Source of the DNA: Bacillus thermotolerans
Lineage (GTDB): Bacteria; Bacillota; Bacilli; Bacillales; Domibacillaceae
Direction of reading: 5' to 3'
Length of the DNA stretch: 55,666 bases
Assembly (NCBI RefSeq): GCF_000812025.2
Contig: NZ_JWJE02000027.1
Location: 1 to 55,666, forward strand
Part shown: positions 16,517 to 28,643 of the stretch, piece after piece
Layout of the letters: every line of letters starts with the position of its first letter
Position numbering within the stretch: position 1 is the first letter of the stretch
Program-made: the position numbers and the translations under genes
The notes under the pieces: generated by a model
Database searches by the model: none
Told to the model about the DNA's origin: nothing
What the model saw: only the letters and a program-made list of their open reading frames with translations

Positions 16517-19082
<2,566 letters not shown>

Positions 19083-19106
19083 TCATCATCCTCCAAAATA
19101 ATTGTT

Positions 19107-19631
19107 TTAATAGTTTAAAAGTGTAGTTGGTTTAGCATCTAATACTTGCTTTTGAGAACCTCTTTTTAAGGCTGTTTGGCCTGTACGGGCCATGTCTTTA
19201 ATTCCGTATGGGCGAAGCAGGTCAATCATCGCTTCGATTTTTTCGAAGTTTCCGACAACCTGGATAGTGACACTGTCCTTTGCCACATCAATAATAGTGG
19301 CACGGAATGGCTCGATAATCACATTGATCTCCGCCCGTGTTTGCGGGGTAGTCAAAACCTTGATTAATGCAAGTTCTCTGGAGACAACAGCCTGCTCGGT
19401 GATATCGGCCACTTTCAGCACGTCAACTTGCTTGTTCAGCTGTTTTAATACCTGCTCAGCTGTGCGGTCATCCTCCACATGAACAATCACTGTGATTTTC
19501 GAAATGCCTTCGGTCTCTGTTGGACCTACCGTAATGCTTTCAATATTAAATTGTCTCCTTGTGAAAAGCCCTGTGATTCTATTTAGTACACCACTTTGGT
19601 TAAGTACCGTCACCGTTACTATCCGTTTCAT
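19107..19631 (-). CDS. ilvH: acetolactate synthase small (regulatory) subunit
   Basis: A 174-residue IlvH/IlvN. The N-terminal ACT domain ([18 protein letters not shown] near residue 10) binds valine and passes feedback inhibition to IlvB; a second ACT-like domain fills the C-terminal half. Its ATG overlaps the ilvB stop by four bases (ATGA), which fits equal production of the two subunits. Confidence 0.96.
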   Translation of the reverse strand: MKRIVTVTVLNQSGVLNRITGLFTRRQFNIESITVGPTETEGISKITVIVHVEDDRTAEQVLKQLNKQVDVLKVADITEQAVVSRELALIKVLTTPQTRAEINVIIEPFRATIIDVAKDSVTIQVVGNFEKIEAMIDLLRPYGIKDMARTGQTALKRGSQKQVLDAKPTTLLNY

Positions 19632-21343
19632 GGTCTCACCCCAATCATTTCATGAAGTCCTTTGCCTGGAGCAATCATTGGGCACACTTTCTCTTTTGGT
19701 TTGATCTGACAATTGATCAAGACCGGCTTGCGATGGTTAAGAGTTTCCTTTAGCACTTTTGCTGCTTCCTCTTCCGTATTAACAGAATAGCCTTCAATGC
19801 CGTAAGCCGCAGCTAGCTGAATGAAATCAGGCTGATGCGGGAGCAATGATTGTGAATATCTTTCTTCATAGAAGCTTTCCTGCCACTGTCTTACCATTCC
19901 AAGTGCCTGGTTGTTATAGATAATAATCTTGACTGGCAGATTCAGCTCGGAAATTAAGCTTAGCTCCTGCAGCGTCATTTGGAAGCCGGCATCACCTACA
20001 ATGGAGACAACAGTCTCATCTGGATGAGCAATCTGTGCACCAATTGCAGCCGGGAAGCCAAAGCCCATCGTGCCCAGCCCGCCTGATGTGATCCAGCGGT
20101 TTGGCCGGCTGAAACCATAGTATTGAGCCGCCCACATTTGATGCTGGCCAACGTCTGTTGTAACGATTGCTTCTCCATCCGTCAACTCGTGAATCATCTT
20201 GGTTAATAGCTGCGGCGAGATGCCTTCTCCGCCTTCTGTATGCCATAGAGGGAAGTCTTTCTTATCCTGTTGCAGCATAGCTCTCCACTCATCTGCTTGA
20301 GGCACAATAAGTTCCATTTCAAGCAATCTTTGAAGCGCTGCTTTTGCATCCGCAACAATTGGAATATGCGTATCGACGTTCTTTCCAATCTCTGCCGGAT
20401 CGATATCAATATGAGCAACAGTTGCATTTGGCGCAAAATGCTGCAGGTTACCTGTTAGACGGTCATCGAAGCGAGCACCGATATTGATAAGCAAATCGGT
20501 ATGATACAGGGCCTTATTCGCCGTATGCGTCCCATGCATACCGGCCATCCCTAAAAATAGAGAATGGTTTGCCGGGAACGTGCCGAGCCCTAAAAGGGTA
20601 TTAACAACTGGAATATCCATCCGTTCGGCAAGAGCAACTAACTCCTCAGAAGCTTGTGCGTGAAGTACTCCTGCACCAGCTAGAATGACCGGTTTCTTTG
20701 CCTGGGCAATCGCCTCCGCCAATTTTTTCACCTGCAGTACGTTAGGCGTCGTGTTCGGCTGGTATCCAGGGAGATCAACCTCTGCAGTAAATTCAGGCTT
20801 GGAAACAGTCGTCGCGATATCTTTAGGGATATCAATGAGCACTGGTCCCGGGCGACCTGTCGTTGCAATGTGAAACGCTTCTTTGACGATTCTTGGGAGA
20901 TCCTTTAGATCTCGCACCTGATAATTATGCTTTGTGATTGGCATGGTAATTCCAATTACATCCGCCTCTTGGAATGCATCTGTCCCAATGACGCCCGTAG
21001 CTACTTGTCCGGTAAAGACAACGAGCGGAAGCGAGTCCATCATTGCATCCGTAATTCCTGTAACGAGATTCGTTGCTCCAGGACCTGAAGTCGCAATAAC
21101 AACTCCCGGCTTGCCTGATACCCTTGCATACCCTTCAGCTGCATGAATAGCGGCCTGTTCATGTCTCGTTAGGATGTGACGAATTGGATTTTTATAGAGA
21201 GCATCGTATAGCGGAAGAACCGCTCCTCCTGGATAGCCGAAAATGACTTCTACTCCTTCGTTTTTCAACGTTTCAATAAAGAGATCAGCTCCACTGATGG
21301 ACAGAGTCAACGGTTTGGCTTCTGTTTTTACTTTTGCGCTCAT
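19628..21343 (-). CDS. ilvB: acetolactate synthase large (catalytic) subunit
   Basis: A 571-residue thiamine diphosphate enzyme. The catalytic Glu lies in [15 protein letters not shown] near residue 60, and the ThDP/Mg motif is GDAGFQM ending in NN near 430-460. A FAD-binding middle domain is present. The ATG at 21341-21343 has GGAGGG seven bases upstream and follows the T-box leader; a longer reading would run into the T-box terminator. Confidence 0.97.
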   Translation of the reverse strand: MSAKVKTEAKPLTLSISGADLFIETLKNEGVEVIFGYPGGAVLPLYDALYKNPIRHILTRHEQAAIHAAEGYARVSGKPGVVIATSGPGATNLVTGITDAMMDSLPLVVFTGQVATGVIGTDAFQEADVIGITMPITKHNYQVRDLKDLPRIVKEAFHIATTGRPGPVLIDIPKDIATTVSKPEFTAEVDLPGYQPNTTPNVLQVKKLAEAIAQAKKPVILAGAGVLHAQASEELVALAERMDIPVVNTLLGLGTFPANHSLFLGMAGMHGTHTANKALYHTDLLINIGARFDDRLTGNLQHFAPNATVAHIDIDPAEIGKNVDTHIPIVADAKAALQRLLEMELIVPQADEWRAMLQQDKKDFPLWHTEGGEGISPQLLTKMIHELTDGEAIVTTDVGQHQMWAAQYYGFSRPNRWITSGGLGTMGFGFPAAIGAQIAHPDETVVSIVGDAGFQMTLQELSLISELNLPVKIIIYNNQALGMVRQWQESFYEERYSQSLLPHQPDFIQLAAAYGIEGYSVNTEEEAAKVLKETLNHRKPVLINCQIKPKEKVCPMIAPGKGLHEMIGVRP

Positions 21344-21408
21344 GCACTTTCCCTCCAAATTGTTGTTTTCTAAATCGCAAGAGTAATGGGGCTTTTCAAA
21401 AAATAAAA

Positions 21409-21477
21409 TCCAAAAAGAAAAGCTTTTTTCACCCCACACGCCTACTTCTCCTATAAGCGCAGGGGTGAAAAAAGCTT
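21409..21477 (-). terminator. T-box attenuator terminator
   Basis: A perfect 16-bp stem AAGCTTTTTTCACCCC/GGGGTGAAAAAAGCTT is followed on the minus strand by TTCTTTTT, directly after the T-box sequence. Confidence 0.9.
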
Positions 21478-21712
21478 TCTCATTTCACGGTACCACCCTG
21501 GTTCATGACATTTTCACAAATGCCACCTCGTGAACAATCAGTTGATTGTTCGTTTTGATAACGAGTAAGTGTTACTCGGCCATTCCTAATTGTTTCCGTT
21601 CAGACTGGCACTCAGAGGGGATGTCGCTATAAGGGGTATACCGGCTCTCAGCCCCGCCGGCTCTCTGTGAATACGGATCCTTACAGCTTTTACCTCGTCT
21701 ACGCTTTTAATA
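21420..21712 (-). promoter_or_regulatory. T-box riboswitch controlling ilvB onward
   Basis: The leader between ilvD and ilvB has the conserved T-box AGGGTGGTACCGTG (21486-21499), which pairs with the CCA end of uncharged tRNA and forms the antiterminator. A stem III-like hairpin CGAGTAA/TTACTCG lies at about 21563-21581, and a long stem I with AGAGAGCC occupies about 21600-21700. The terminator follows. A branched-chain amino acid is the expected signal; I cannot settle the specifier codon by eye, with CTC (Leu) and ATC (Ile) both present in the likely loop region. Confidence 0.9.
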
Positions 21713-21713
21713 A

Positions 21714-23378
21714 TTAAATTTTCATTACTCCGCCCGTGTTAGCTGATGTAACAAGCTTAGAGTATCTTGCTAAGTAACCTTTTTTAATCTTTGGTTCAGG
21801 CTGTACCCAGCCTGCTTTTCTTGAAGCAAATTCTTCTTCAGTTAAATCAACATCAATTGTACGGTTAGTTAAATCAATCGTGATCTTGTCCCCATTTTCA
21901 ATAAAAGCGATTGGACCGCCTTCAGCTGCTTCAGGTGAGATATGGCCGATTGAGATGCCTCGGGAAGCTCCTGAGAACCTTCCGTCCGTAATTAAAGCTA
22001 CTTCCTTATCAAGTCCTCGTCCTGCGATCGCCGCTGTAGGAGCGAGCATTTCAGGCATTCCCGGTCCGCCTTTAGGTCCTTCATATCTAATGACGACTAC
22101 ATGGCCCGCTTTGACTGTTCCATTATTGATGCCTTCCTGTGCCGCATCCTGTGAGTCAAACACGATTGCTTCACCAGTGAAGGTCTTAATGGATGGGTCA
22201 ACAGCACCGACTTTAATGACGCCTCCGTCTGGTGCAAGGTTTCCGAAAAGGATGGACAAGCCGCCAACCGGGCTGTACGGATCATCACTTCTGCGAATGA
22301 CCTGGTCGTTCTTGATCTCTGCATCTTGCACGTTTTCATAAACGGATTTTCCGGTCACAGTAATTCGATCCCTGCTTAAGGCTCCAACTTTGCAAAGCTC
22401 ATTAATAATCGCGCTTACGCCGCCTGCTTCATGGACATCTTGCATGGTATAAGGAGAAGCCGGGCTGATCTTGGCTAAATAAGGAACCCTTTTAGCTACC
22501 TCATTGATACGGTTTAGATCGTATTCAACTTCTGCCTCATGAGCGATAGCAAGTGTGTGAAGAACCGTGTTCGTCGAACCGCCCATCGCCATATCAAGTG
22601 CAAATGCATCATCAATGGCTTCTTCTGTGATAATATCTCTAGGCTTAATGTCGTTCTCAATCGCGTTCATTAAGTGCTGAACTGCTTGCTTGATTAATTT
22701 ATGACGTTCATCTGAAGTAGCGACAATCGTTGCATTTCCCGGCGGTGTAACGCCCAGGATCTCCATCAAGGAATTCATAGAGTTTGCTGTGAACATTCCT
22801 GAACATGATCCACATGTCGGGCAAGCATTCTCTTCAATCTCCTTCAGCTGTTCTGCTGAAATCTTCCCGGAGTGGTGAGCTCCTACTCCTTCAAATACGG
22901 ATACAAGGGAAAGCGGCTCTCCTGATTTTGTTTTTCCGCCTTCCATCGGACCTCCTGATACGAAAACAGAAGGGACATTCGTCCTAGCAGCTGCCATCAG
23001 CATTCCTGGAGTTATCTTGTCACAGTTAGGGATGAAGAACACTCCATCAAACCAGTGAGCATTAATAACTGTCTCAGCCGAATCGGCAATTAGCTCTCTG
23101 CTTGGCAGGGAATATCTCATACCAATGTGACCCATTGCAATTCCGTCATCTACTCCAATTGTATTAAATTCGAAAGGTACGCCTCCGGCTTCGCGGATAG
23201 CTTCTTTGACCACTTCAGCAAATTTGTTTAAATGGACATGACCTGGGATAATATCAATATAGGAGTTACAAACTCCAATGAAAGGTTTGTTCATGTCTTT
23301 TGCTTTTACTCCCGCCGCATAAAGTAAGCTTCGGTGGGGAGCGCGATCAATTCCCTTCTTTATCATATCACTGCGCAT
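21714..23378 (-). CDS. ilvD: dihydroxy-acid dehydratase
   Basis: A 554-residue IlvD/Edd family dehydratase that makes the 2-oxo acids of valine and isoleucine. Iron-sulfur cluster cysteines are seen in [10 protein letters not shown] near residue 122 and [17 protein letters not shown] near 195. It ends about 20 bases before the T-box leader, so it is upstream of that control and may have its own promoter with a CodY-like site. Confidence 0.97.
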   Translation of the reverse strand: MRSDMIKKGIDRAPHRSLLYAAGVKAKDMNKPFIGVCNSYIDIIPGHVHLNKFAEVVKEAIREAGGVPFEFNTIGVDDGIAMGHIGMRYSLPSRELIADSAETVINAHWFDGVFFIPNCDKITPGMLMAAARTNVPSVFVSGGPMEGGKTKSGEPLSLVSVFEGVGAHHSGKISAEQLKEIEENACPTCGSCSGMFTANSMNSLMEILGVTPPGNATIVATSDERHKLIKQAVQHLMNAIENDIKPRDIITEEAIDDAFALDMAMGGSTNTVLHTLAIAHEAEVEYDLNRINEVAKRVPYLAKISPASPYTMQDVHEAGGVSAIINELCKVGALSRDRITVTGKSVYENVQDAEIKNDQVIRRSDDPYSPVGGLSILFGNLAPDGGVIKVGAVDPSIKTFTGEAIVFDSQDAAQEGINNGTVKAGHVVVIRYEGPKGGPGMPEMLAPTAAIAGRGLDKEVALITDGRFSGASRGISIGHISPEAAEGGPIAFIENGDKITIDLTNRTIDVDLTEEEFASRKAGWVQPEPKIKKGYLARYSKLVTSANTGGVMKI

Positions 23379-23487
23379 ACTATCTCTCCTCCAGGTGTCT
23401 TCAGGCTACATGTTAGTCTGTATTGAGTGAAATATCTCACTATTCTGTCTGCAAAACACCTTTCAATCCAGGTGTTCACTTATATTC

Positions 23488-23502
23488 TCAATTCAGAAAA
23501 TT
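23488..23502. promoter_or_regulatory. CodY-like box upstream of ilvD
   Basis: TCAATTCAGAAAATT matches the CodY consensus AATTTTCWGAAAATT at 11 of 15 bases, with the right half perfect. It lies about 110 bases upstream of the ilvD start. CodY control of branched-chain genes is well known in Bacillus. Confidence 0.45.
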
Positions 23503-23700
23503 AAGTGTATGTTGAGGACAATCATATCCTTCTTTTCAGCATTGGTCAACACCTTTTAAAAAATTTTTAGATAATTAGAATTATTGATTTTACAGCATTT
23601 AAACATGCAATCGCTTACAAGGTTGATATTATTAGATTTTTCATTTTTGCTCTTTTTCGAATTAGTTTATGACTTTTTTGTCACTTGGTTTTTCAAAGAA

Positions 23701-23756
23701 AAACAACAAAAGGTTTACCGAGGGCCATTTTCCCGCTACCCTCGGTAAACCTTTTT
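23701..23756 (-). terminator. terminator of the class A PBP gene
   Basis: A 17-bp perfect stem AAAAGGTTTACCGAGGG/CCCTCGGTAAACCTTTT begins at the stop codon and is followed on the minus strand by GTTGTTTTTC. Confidence 0.9.
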
Positions 23757-25716
23757 AGAATAAATCCTTCCACTTCTCGACTACTCTATCAAACCAGCCG
23801 TCCTCTTCCTCTTTCTCTCCCTGTTTTTCCTCTATCGGAGGGACGTTGAAAGACGAGCCTTCCAGATCTGGCTCGATTTCCTGCATAATCTCTTTAAATA
23901 ACGGCACGGCTCCCTCTGAACTGTTCGTAGCAAGGTGATTTTCTTCGTCAGCATTCTCTACACCAATCCATACGGTTCCTACGATATCCGGCGTATAGCC
24001 GACAAACCATTGATCTTTTGTTCCGCTGACTCCTTCAATCGGCACCTGCGTTGAACCCGTTTTTCCGGCAAGCTCCAGCCCCGGAATTCTCGCATTCCTT
24101 CCTGAGCCCTCTTCGACTACATTCAGAAGCATAGCGTTAATATCGTCCGTCACTTCTTTCGTCGTAACCTGTGTTTCCTGAGGAGCAGACTTTGGTTCTA
24201 CTTCTCCTTCTGGACCCACAATTTTCTTAATAAAAAAGCTGTCTTTTCGCACGCCATTATTAGGGAATGTCGTATAGGCCTCAGCTATTTGCAGCGGAGA
24301 CACTCCTTTATACATTCCGCCAAGAGCAATTGCTAAGCTCTTATCTTCTTCTACTAGTGGAATGCCGAAACGCTCAAGCGCATCTAGACCTTTGGATAAG
24401 CCAATCTGGTCTAGGAGCCAAACAGTTGGAACATTGAGAGACTTTTCAAGCGCCGTCTTCATGGTTACTTCTCCCCGGTAATTCCCTCCATAGTTCGTTG
24501 GCTCGTATTCACCTCCGAAGGTCATTGGCTCATCCTTCAGCATCGATGTCGGTTCATAGCCCTCTTCTAAAGCCGGCGTATAAACAGCAAGCGGTTTTAA
24601 GGTTGAACCCGGAGATGTTCGCATTTGGGTCGCGTAATTAAACCCTCTAAACACATGCTCCCCTCGCTTGCCAACGATCGCCACAACTCCGCCAGACTTA
24701 GGATCAACGAACACGGCCGCACTTTGAGTTGGATCGCCATTCACAGAATCAGGGAAGACCCAATCTTTCTCATACACCTTTTCAAGGCCAGATTGGATAT
24801 CCTGATCCAAGGCAGTATGAATTTCATAGCCTTTCGTTAGCAGGTCATCTTGTGTCAGTCCGAACCGGCTAATCGCTTCACTAATCACCGCATCCGTATA
24901 GTAAGGATATTTTCCCGCTAAAGGGTCGCCGCTTGTATCCTCTAGATTCACGTTCTCCTCTTTAGCAGCCGCTGCTTCTTCCTGCGTAATATATCCATGC
25001 TTAACCATCTGATTTAATACCACATTTCGGCGTTCAACCGCTCCTTCTAAATTCTTATAAGGATCAAGCGCAGACGGTGCTTTAATAATCCCTGCAAGCA
25101 TAGCTGCCTCGGCAATCGTTAAATCATTTGCCCCCTTGCCAAAGTACTTCTTTGATGCAGTTTCAACTCCCCATGCACCGCTTCCGAAATAGATGGTATT
25201 TAAATACATTTCTAATATTTCTTTCTTGCTGTATACTTTTTCAATTTCAATAGCTAAAAACAACTCTTCTATCTTCCGCTTATACGTCCGCTCATGGGAA
25301 AGCAAAGCGTTTTTGGTTAGCTGCTGGGTAATGGTGCTCCCTCCTGCTACGACATCTCCAGAAAAGATATTCGTGAAGAAGGCACGAGCAATGCCCTTTA
25401 CATCAAATCCGTTATGCTCGTAAAAGCGATGATCCTCAATAGACACAACGGCATTCTGCAAATGCTCAGGCATTTGGTCAATTGGAATGCTTTCTGAACT
25501 CTTAGCTGATATCTTGCTTGCTTTCTCTCCTTCCGCATCATATATGATCGTCGATTGAGAAAGCCCTTCTTTTAGCGTTTCTACATCAGCAGACTTCATA
25601 AAGTAAAAAACAAATCCCAGTCCCGCTAAGATAGTAACAGCTATGGCCAGGATGAGAATTTGCGTTAAGTGAAATCTCTGCCACAGCTTTCTTAGAAACT
25701 TGCTGACTGTTTTCAT
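23755..25716 (-). CDS. class A penicillin-binding protein
   Basis: A 653-residue bifunctional murein synthase. A cytoplasmic N-terminal stretch is followed by one membrane helix at about 18-40. The glycosyltransferase domain has EDHRFYEHNG with the catalytic Glu near residue 88, and GGSTITQQL. The transpeptidase domain has SxxK in SPGSTLKPL near 370, SxN in EKSLNVPTV near 430, and KTG in AGKTGST near 555. It is of the PbpF/PbpG (PBP2c/2d) type, whose members help cell wall synthesis and spore wall formation. I took the ATG at 25714-25716, although its AGGAGG is rather far (13 bases) upstream. Confidence 0.93.
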   Translation of the reverse strand: MKTVSKFLRKLWQRFHLTQILILAIAVTILAGLGFVFYFMKSADVETLKEGLSQSTIIYDAEGEKASKISAKSSESIPIDQMPEHLQNAVVSIEDHRFYEHNGFDVKGIARAFFTNIFSGDVVAGGSTITQQLTKNALLSHERTYKRKIEELFLAIEIEKVYSKKEILEMYLNTIYFGSGAWGVETASKKYFGKGANDLTIAEAAMLAGIIKAPSALDPYKNLEGAVERRNVVLNQMVKHGYITQEEAAAAKEENVNLEDTSGDPLAGKYPYYTDAVISEAISRFGLTQDDLLTKGYEIHTALDQDIQSGLEKVYEKDWVFPDSVNGDPTQSAAVFVDPKSGGVVAIVGKRGEHVFRGFNYATQMRTSPGSTLKPLAVYTPALEEGYEPTSMLKDEPMTFGGEYEPTNYGGNYRGEVTMKTALEKSLNVPTVWLLDQIGLSKGLDALERFGIPLVEEDKSLAIALGGMYKGVSPLQIAEAYTTFPNNGVRKDSFFIKKIVGPEGEVEPKSAPQETQVTTKEVTDDINAMLLNVVEEGSGRNARIPGLELAGKTGSTQVPIEGVSGTKDQWFVGYTPDIVGTVWIGVENADEENHLATNSSEGAVPLFKEIMQEIEPDLEGSSFNVPPIEEKQGEKEEEDGWFDRVVEKWKDLF

Positions 25717-25871
25717 AATTGATACTTGTCCTCCTGAAAAAACTGAATTCCCCTTTATTGATCCGTATGGATATATACAGGTTGCTCTATTGCTGCACAC
25801 AACAAGAACTTATTATAACTGATTTGACTCTATCCGCCAATTTTCAACTATTTTCTACATCTCCTCTGCAT

Positions 25872-25906
25872 AAAAAAAGCTGGAGCAATTGCCCGCAGCC
25901 TTCTGC
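25872..25906 (-). terminator. probable terminator of tatA
   Basis: An imperfect GC-rich hairpin (AGGCTG pairing with CAGCTT) is followed on the minus strand by seven T. Confidence 0.5.
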
Positions 25907-25914
25907 ATATTCCG

Positions 25915-26088
25915 TTACTGGTTCGTTTTCTTATTTTGTTCATCGTCTTCCATAACGCCCTTCATTCCCCGTTTGAATTCGTGAAGTGTCTGTCCCGCTG
26001 CTTTTCCAAGCTGAGGAAGTTTAGAAGGCCCAAAAAGCAACAAGGCTACAATCAATATAATGGCTACTTCTCCAAAGCCTAAATTCAT
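25915..26088 (-). CDS. tatA: twin-arginine translocase subunit TatA/E
   Basis: A 57-residue protein with the TatA layout: short N-terminal membrane helix (EVAIILIVALLLFGPSKLP) with the typical FGPSKLPQLG hinge, an amphipathic helix (GKAAGQTLHEFKRGMKG), and a charged tail. TatA forms the pore-like part of the Tat system that exports folded proteins. AAAGGAGA lies eight bases before the ATG. No tatC is next to it, so it is an orphan tatA with tatC elsewhere. Confidence 0.93.
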   Translation of the reverse strand: MNLGFGEVAIILIVALLLFGPSKLPQLGKAAGQTLHEFKRGMKGVMEDDEQNKKTNQ

Positions 26089-26167
26089 GGACGGTTATCT
26101 CCTTTTGCTTTTGTAATTAGTGACTCTATCCGTTTAATTATATATTAATTTTTGGAAGTTGAAAACC

Positions 26168-26206
26168 AAATAAAGCAAGCAGGCCATTCCTGGCATGCTT
26201 GCTTTA
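26168..26206 (-). terminator. terminator of the symporter gene
   Basis: A 16-bp imperfect stem TAAAGCAAGCATGCCA/TGGCCTGCTTGCTTTA ends in TTTGGTTTTC on the minus strand. Confidence 0.8.
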
Positions 26207-26214
26207 TTGTTCCA

Positions 26215-27450
26215 TTAAGCGCCGTCACGCTGTTTCTTAATCGTTCTCTTCTTTTCAGTTTCCGCCACATATAACGCACACGCAGCGTCACCAGAAATAT
26301 TAACAGCTGTACGAGTCATATCAAGAATACGGTCAATACCAATAATTAAACCGATACCCTCAACCGGAAGCCCGACACTGCCCAATACCATTGCCAGCAT
26401 AATCAAGCCGACACCTGGTACTCCGGCCGTTCCTACACTTGCTAAAACGGCTGTCAATACAACGGTTACTAATTCACCCATCGTCAAATCAATACTGTAC
26501 ACCTGAGCGATGAAAATAGTCGCAACCCCTTGCATAATGGCTGTTCCATCCATGTTAATAGTCGCGCCAAGAGGCTGAACAAAGGAGCTGACAGACTTAG
26601 GTATATTCAACTTCGTCTGCGCCACTTCCATGGAAAGCGGCAATGTGGCGTTACTGCTGGATGTACTGAAAGCCACTGTCATAGCAGGTGCAAAGTTTTT
26701 AAAGAACCAAATCGGGCTCTTTCTCGCAAGCAGCAGCACAGTACCTCCATACGTTAAAATACAGTGAATGAGGAGCGCAGCTAACACACAAAGCATATAG
26801 CTTCCCATCGACTGAATCGCATTCCACCCTTGTTCTCCAATAGCTGAAGCAATCAAGCCAAACGTTCCGTAAGGAGCAAATTTCATCACAAGGTGAACAA
26901 GGTACATCATAATATCATTACCTTGTTCAAATAAGTTGAATATGCCCTTTGTTTTTTCACCTAAAGCCGCTAAAGCAAGACCAATGAAAAGAGCAAAAGC
27001 GATAATTTGCAGCATGTCACCCTGTGACATCGCTTCTACCGGGTTTTTAGGAATAATATTCAGTAAGGTTTCGCTCACAGGAGGAGCTTCCTCTGCTGAG
27101 AACTCTGCATTCTCCGCATCAAACGTGCCTGCCTCTCCCGGCTGAACGACACTCGCAATCGCTAAACCGATCGTGATGGCAATAGAAGTGGTCACTAAGA
27201 AGTAGACAATTGTTTTAAAACCAATTCTTCCTAGCTTCTTCGGATCACCTAGGCCGGCAGCCCCTAACACGATTGAGAAAAAGACAATCGGCACGACAAG
27301 CATGCTGATTAAGTTAAGAAAGATTTGACCAAGCGGGTCAAATACATATGGATCTAGGACGCTGTATGCACCAGGTGTGAACATATTTAATAATAGCCCA
27401 ACCACTGCACCGGCGATCAACGCAATAATAATCCTAGCAGTTAAGTTCAT
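26215..27450 (-). CDS. sodium/proton dicarboxylate (glutamate/aspartate-type) symporter
   Basis: A 411-residue DAACS-family carrier with about eight membrane helices plus two re-entrant loops. The serine-rich hairpin SSSNATLPLSM near residue 275 and the cation-site motif NMDGT near 308 are diagnostic. It imports glutamate, aspartate or C4-dicarboxylates with Na+ or H+; a GltP or DctP role cannot be told apart here. Its promoter overlaps a cre site, so it should be repressed by CcpA when preferred sugars are present. Confidence 0.93.
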   Translation of the reverse strand: MNLTARIIIALIAGAVVGLLLNMFTPGAYSVLDPYVFDPLGQIFLNLISMLVVPIVFFSIVLGAAGLGDPKKLGRIGFKTIVYFLVTTSIAITIGLAIASVVQPGEAGTFDAENAEFSAEEAPPVSETLLNIIPKNPVEAMSQGDMLQIIAFALFIGLALAALGEKTKGIFNLFEQGNDIMMYLVHLVMKFAPYGTFGLIASAIGEQGWNAIQSMGSYMLCVLAALLIHCILTYGGTVLLLARKSPIWFFKNFAPAMTVAFSTSSSNATLPLSMEVAQTKLNIPKSVSSFVQPLGATINMDGTAIMQGVATIFIAQVYSIDLTMGELVTVVLTAVLASVGTAGVPGVGLIMLAMVLGSVGLPVEGIGLIIGIDRILDMTRTAVNISGDAACALYVAETEKKRTIKKQRDGA

Positions 27451-27582
27451 GCGTTATTCTCCTTTCTAACATTCCAAAATGAGTGCATTTTTATATAAGA
27501 GGGGGTCTAAGCATTGGTGACAAAATGAAGGGGAAAATATAGTTAAGTTTACCACTAATCTTGTTTATTAAACCCCTTCGAC

Positions 27583-27611
27583 ATTATACACGATAAAGAT
27601 AACGCTTACAA
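27583..27611 (-). promoter_or_regulatory. sigma-A promoter with overlapping cre site
   Basis: On the minus strand TTGTAA (27606-27611) and TATAAT (27583-27588) are 17 bases apart, with TG before the -10. The sequence TTGTAAGCGTTATCT (27597-27611) matches the full CcpA cre consensus WTGNAANCGNWNNCW and covers the -35 box, which implies repression. Confidence 0.75.
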
Positions 27612-27722
27612 TTGAATGTTTTTTCCCACTTATCCGACTAATGAGTGCTTAAATTCAATATTCTATTATGAATGATCACTTGATGTACTGAAAACAAAGG
27701 CACTGCACTTTAGGAAGTTACT

Positions 27723-28028
27723 ATGCAAAAACCCCCTTATGAGCTGGATGAAGAAACGCTGTTTATTGTTTCTCAAACCTTTAAAGCCCTACCTGACCCT
27801 ACACGCCTAAAATTTTTAAATCTGCTCTTCAACGGGGAACAATCCGTCAACGATATTGCCCAAAAGCTGTCCATGCTTCAGTCTACCGTCTCCCAGCAGC
27901 TTCGTTTCTTAAAAAACCTGCGGCTCGTTAAATATCGCCGGGAAGGCACGACCTTGTACTATTCTCATGATAATGAGCATGTTATTGACCTTTTGTCCCG
28001 GACAATCGAGCACACCAACCATCATTAA
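27723..28028 (+). CDS. ArsR/SmtB-family metal-type repressor (CzrA-like)
   Basis: A 101-residue winged-helix repressor. The HTH is around [24 protein letters not shown] at residues 40-63. The C-terminal helix [19 protein letters not shown] aligns with the zinc-sensing site of CzrA: three His positions are kept, but the usual Asp is Asn. No cysteine-based arsenic site is seen. Zinc or cobalt sensing is inferred. No exporter is adjacent; the downstream neighbour is a cysteine-less ArsC-like protein. The start has only a weak ribosome site (AGGAAG, about five bases upstream). Confidence 0.85.
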   Translation: MQKPPYELDEETLFIVSQTFKALPDPTRLKFLNLLFNGEQSVNDIAQKLSMLQSTVSQQLRFLKNLRLVKYRREGTTLYYSHDNEHVIDLLSRTIEHTNHH

Positions 28029-28155
28029 CCTCCTTACCATCCAATACACCTAGAACTTTCCGCCTTATCTTTTCAAAAATTTTTCTAGTATGGAAGCATA
28101 CTTTCCATAAAAAGGGGTAAAAAAGAAACAGAACAAAGGCAAAGGGGCTAGCACA

Positions 28156-28593
28156 ATGAAAAGTAAAAATATATTGTTTTTCTCTACATCTAATGAACTA
28201 AGCATCATGGCAGAAGGTTGGGCTTCTAAGCTAAATGAGCCTGCATTAAATTTTATTAGCACCTCATTCGATAAAGCCCTTGATCCTAGCCTTTCTATCG
28301 AAGCAATGAAAGAAGTTAACATAGATATTACAGACAAGGAGCCAGCATCTCTAGCTCCTAAACTAATTAATGAGGCAGATTTGATCGTCAATATTTATGA
28401 TTCGGACTATGACCAAGGACTGACCCTGCCGCTAGCTTCTGATAAGAAAGTTCTTTACTGGGACATTCCTAACCCTGCTTACTGCAAAGATGTGATAGAA
28501 AAGTGGGCAGCTTATCAAATCGTATGCGATGAATTAGCTGGACATGTAAAGCAATTGGAAAAAGATTTAAAATCCCCCCCGCCAAAACAATAG
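28156..28593 (+). CDS. ArsC/LMW-phosphatase-fold protein without catalytic cysteines
   Basis: A 145-residue protein whose layout follows thioredoxin-type arsenate reductase: ILFFSTSN..SIMAEGWASK at the P-loop, ITDKEPASLAPKLINEADLIVN in the middle, YWDIPNPA for the HWxxxDPA motif, and a final helix with CDELAGHVKQLEKDL. The catalytic loop CxGNSCRS is changed to STSNELS, so the nucleophilic Cys and the CX5R Arg are both lost. The two redox cysteines of the middle region are also missing (NIYDSDYDQ). Only two cysteines remain, late in the chain. It cannot reduce arsenate by the known mechanism. Being 127 bases after the CzrA-like gene, it may be in the same unit. Confidence 0.7.
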   Translation: MKSKNILFFSTSNELSIMAEGWASKLNEPALNFISTSFDKALDPSLSIEAMKEVNIDITDKEPASLAPKLINEADLIVNIYDSDYDQGLTLPLASDKKVLYWDIPNPAYCKDVIEKWAAYQIVCDELAGHVKQLEKDLKSPPPKQ

Positions 28594-28617
28594 ATTAGGC
28601 AGGAGGGATTTTTTTAC
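28569..28617 (+). terminator. terminator of the ArsC-like gene
   Basis: A stem with AAATCCC/GGGATTT and an inner GCC/GGC pairing is followed by TTTTTTT; it starts within the last codons. Confidence 0.75.
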
Positions 28618-28643
28618 TTTATTTAACGGCAATCGGCTTTATC

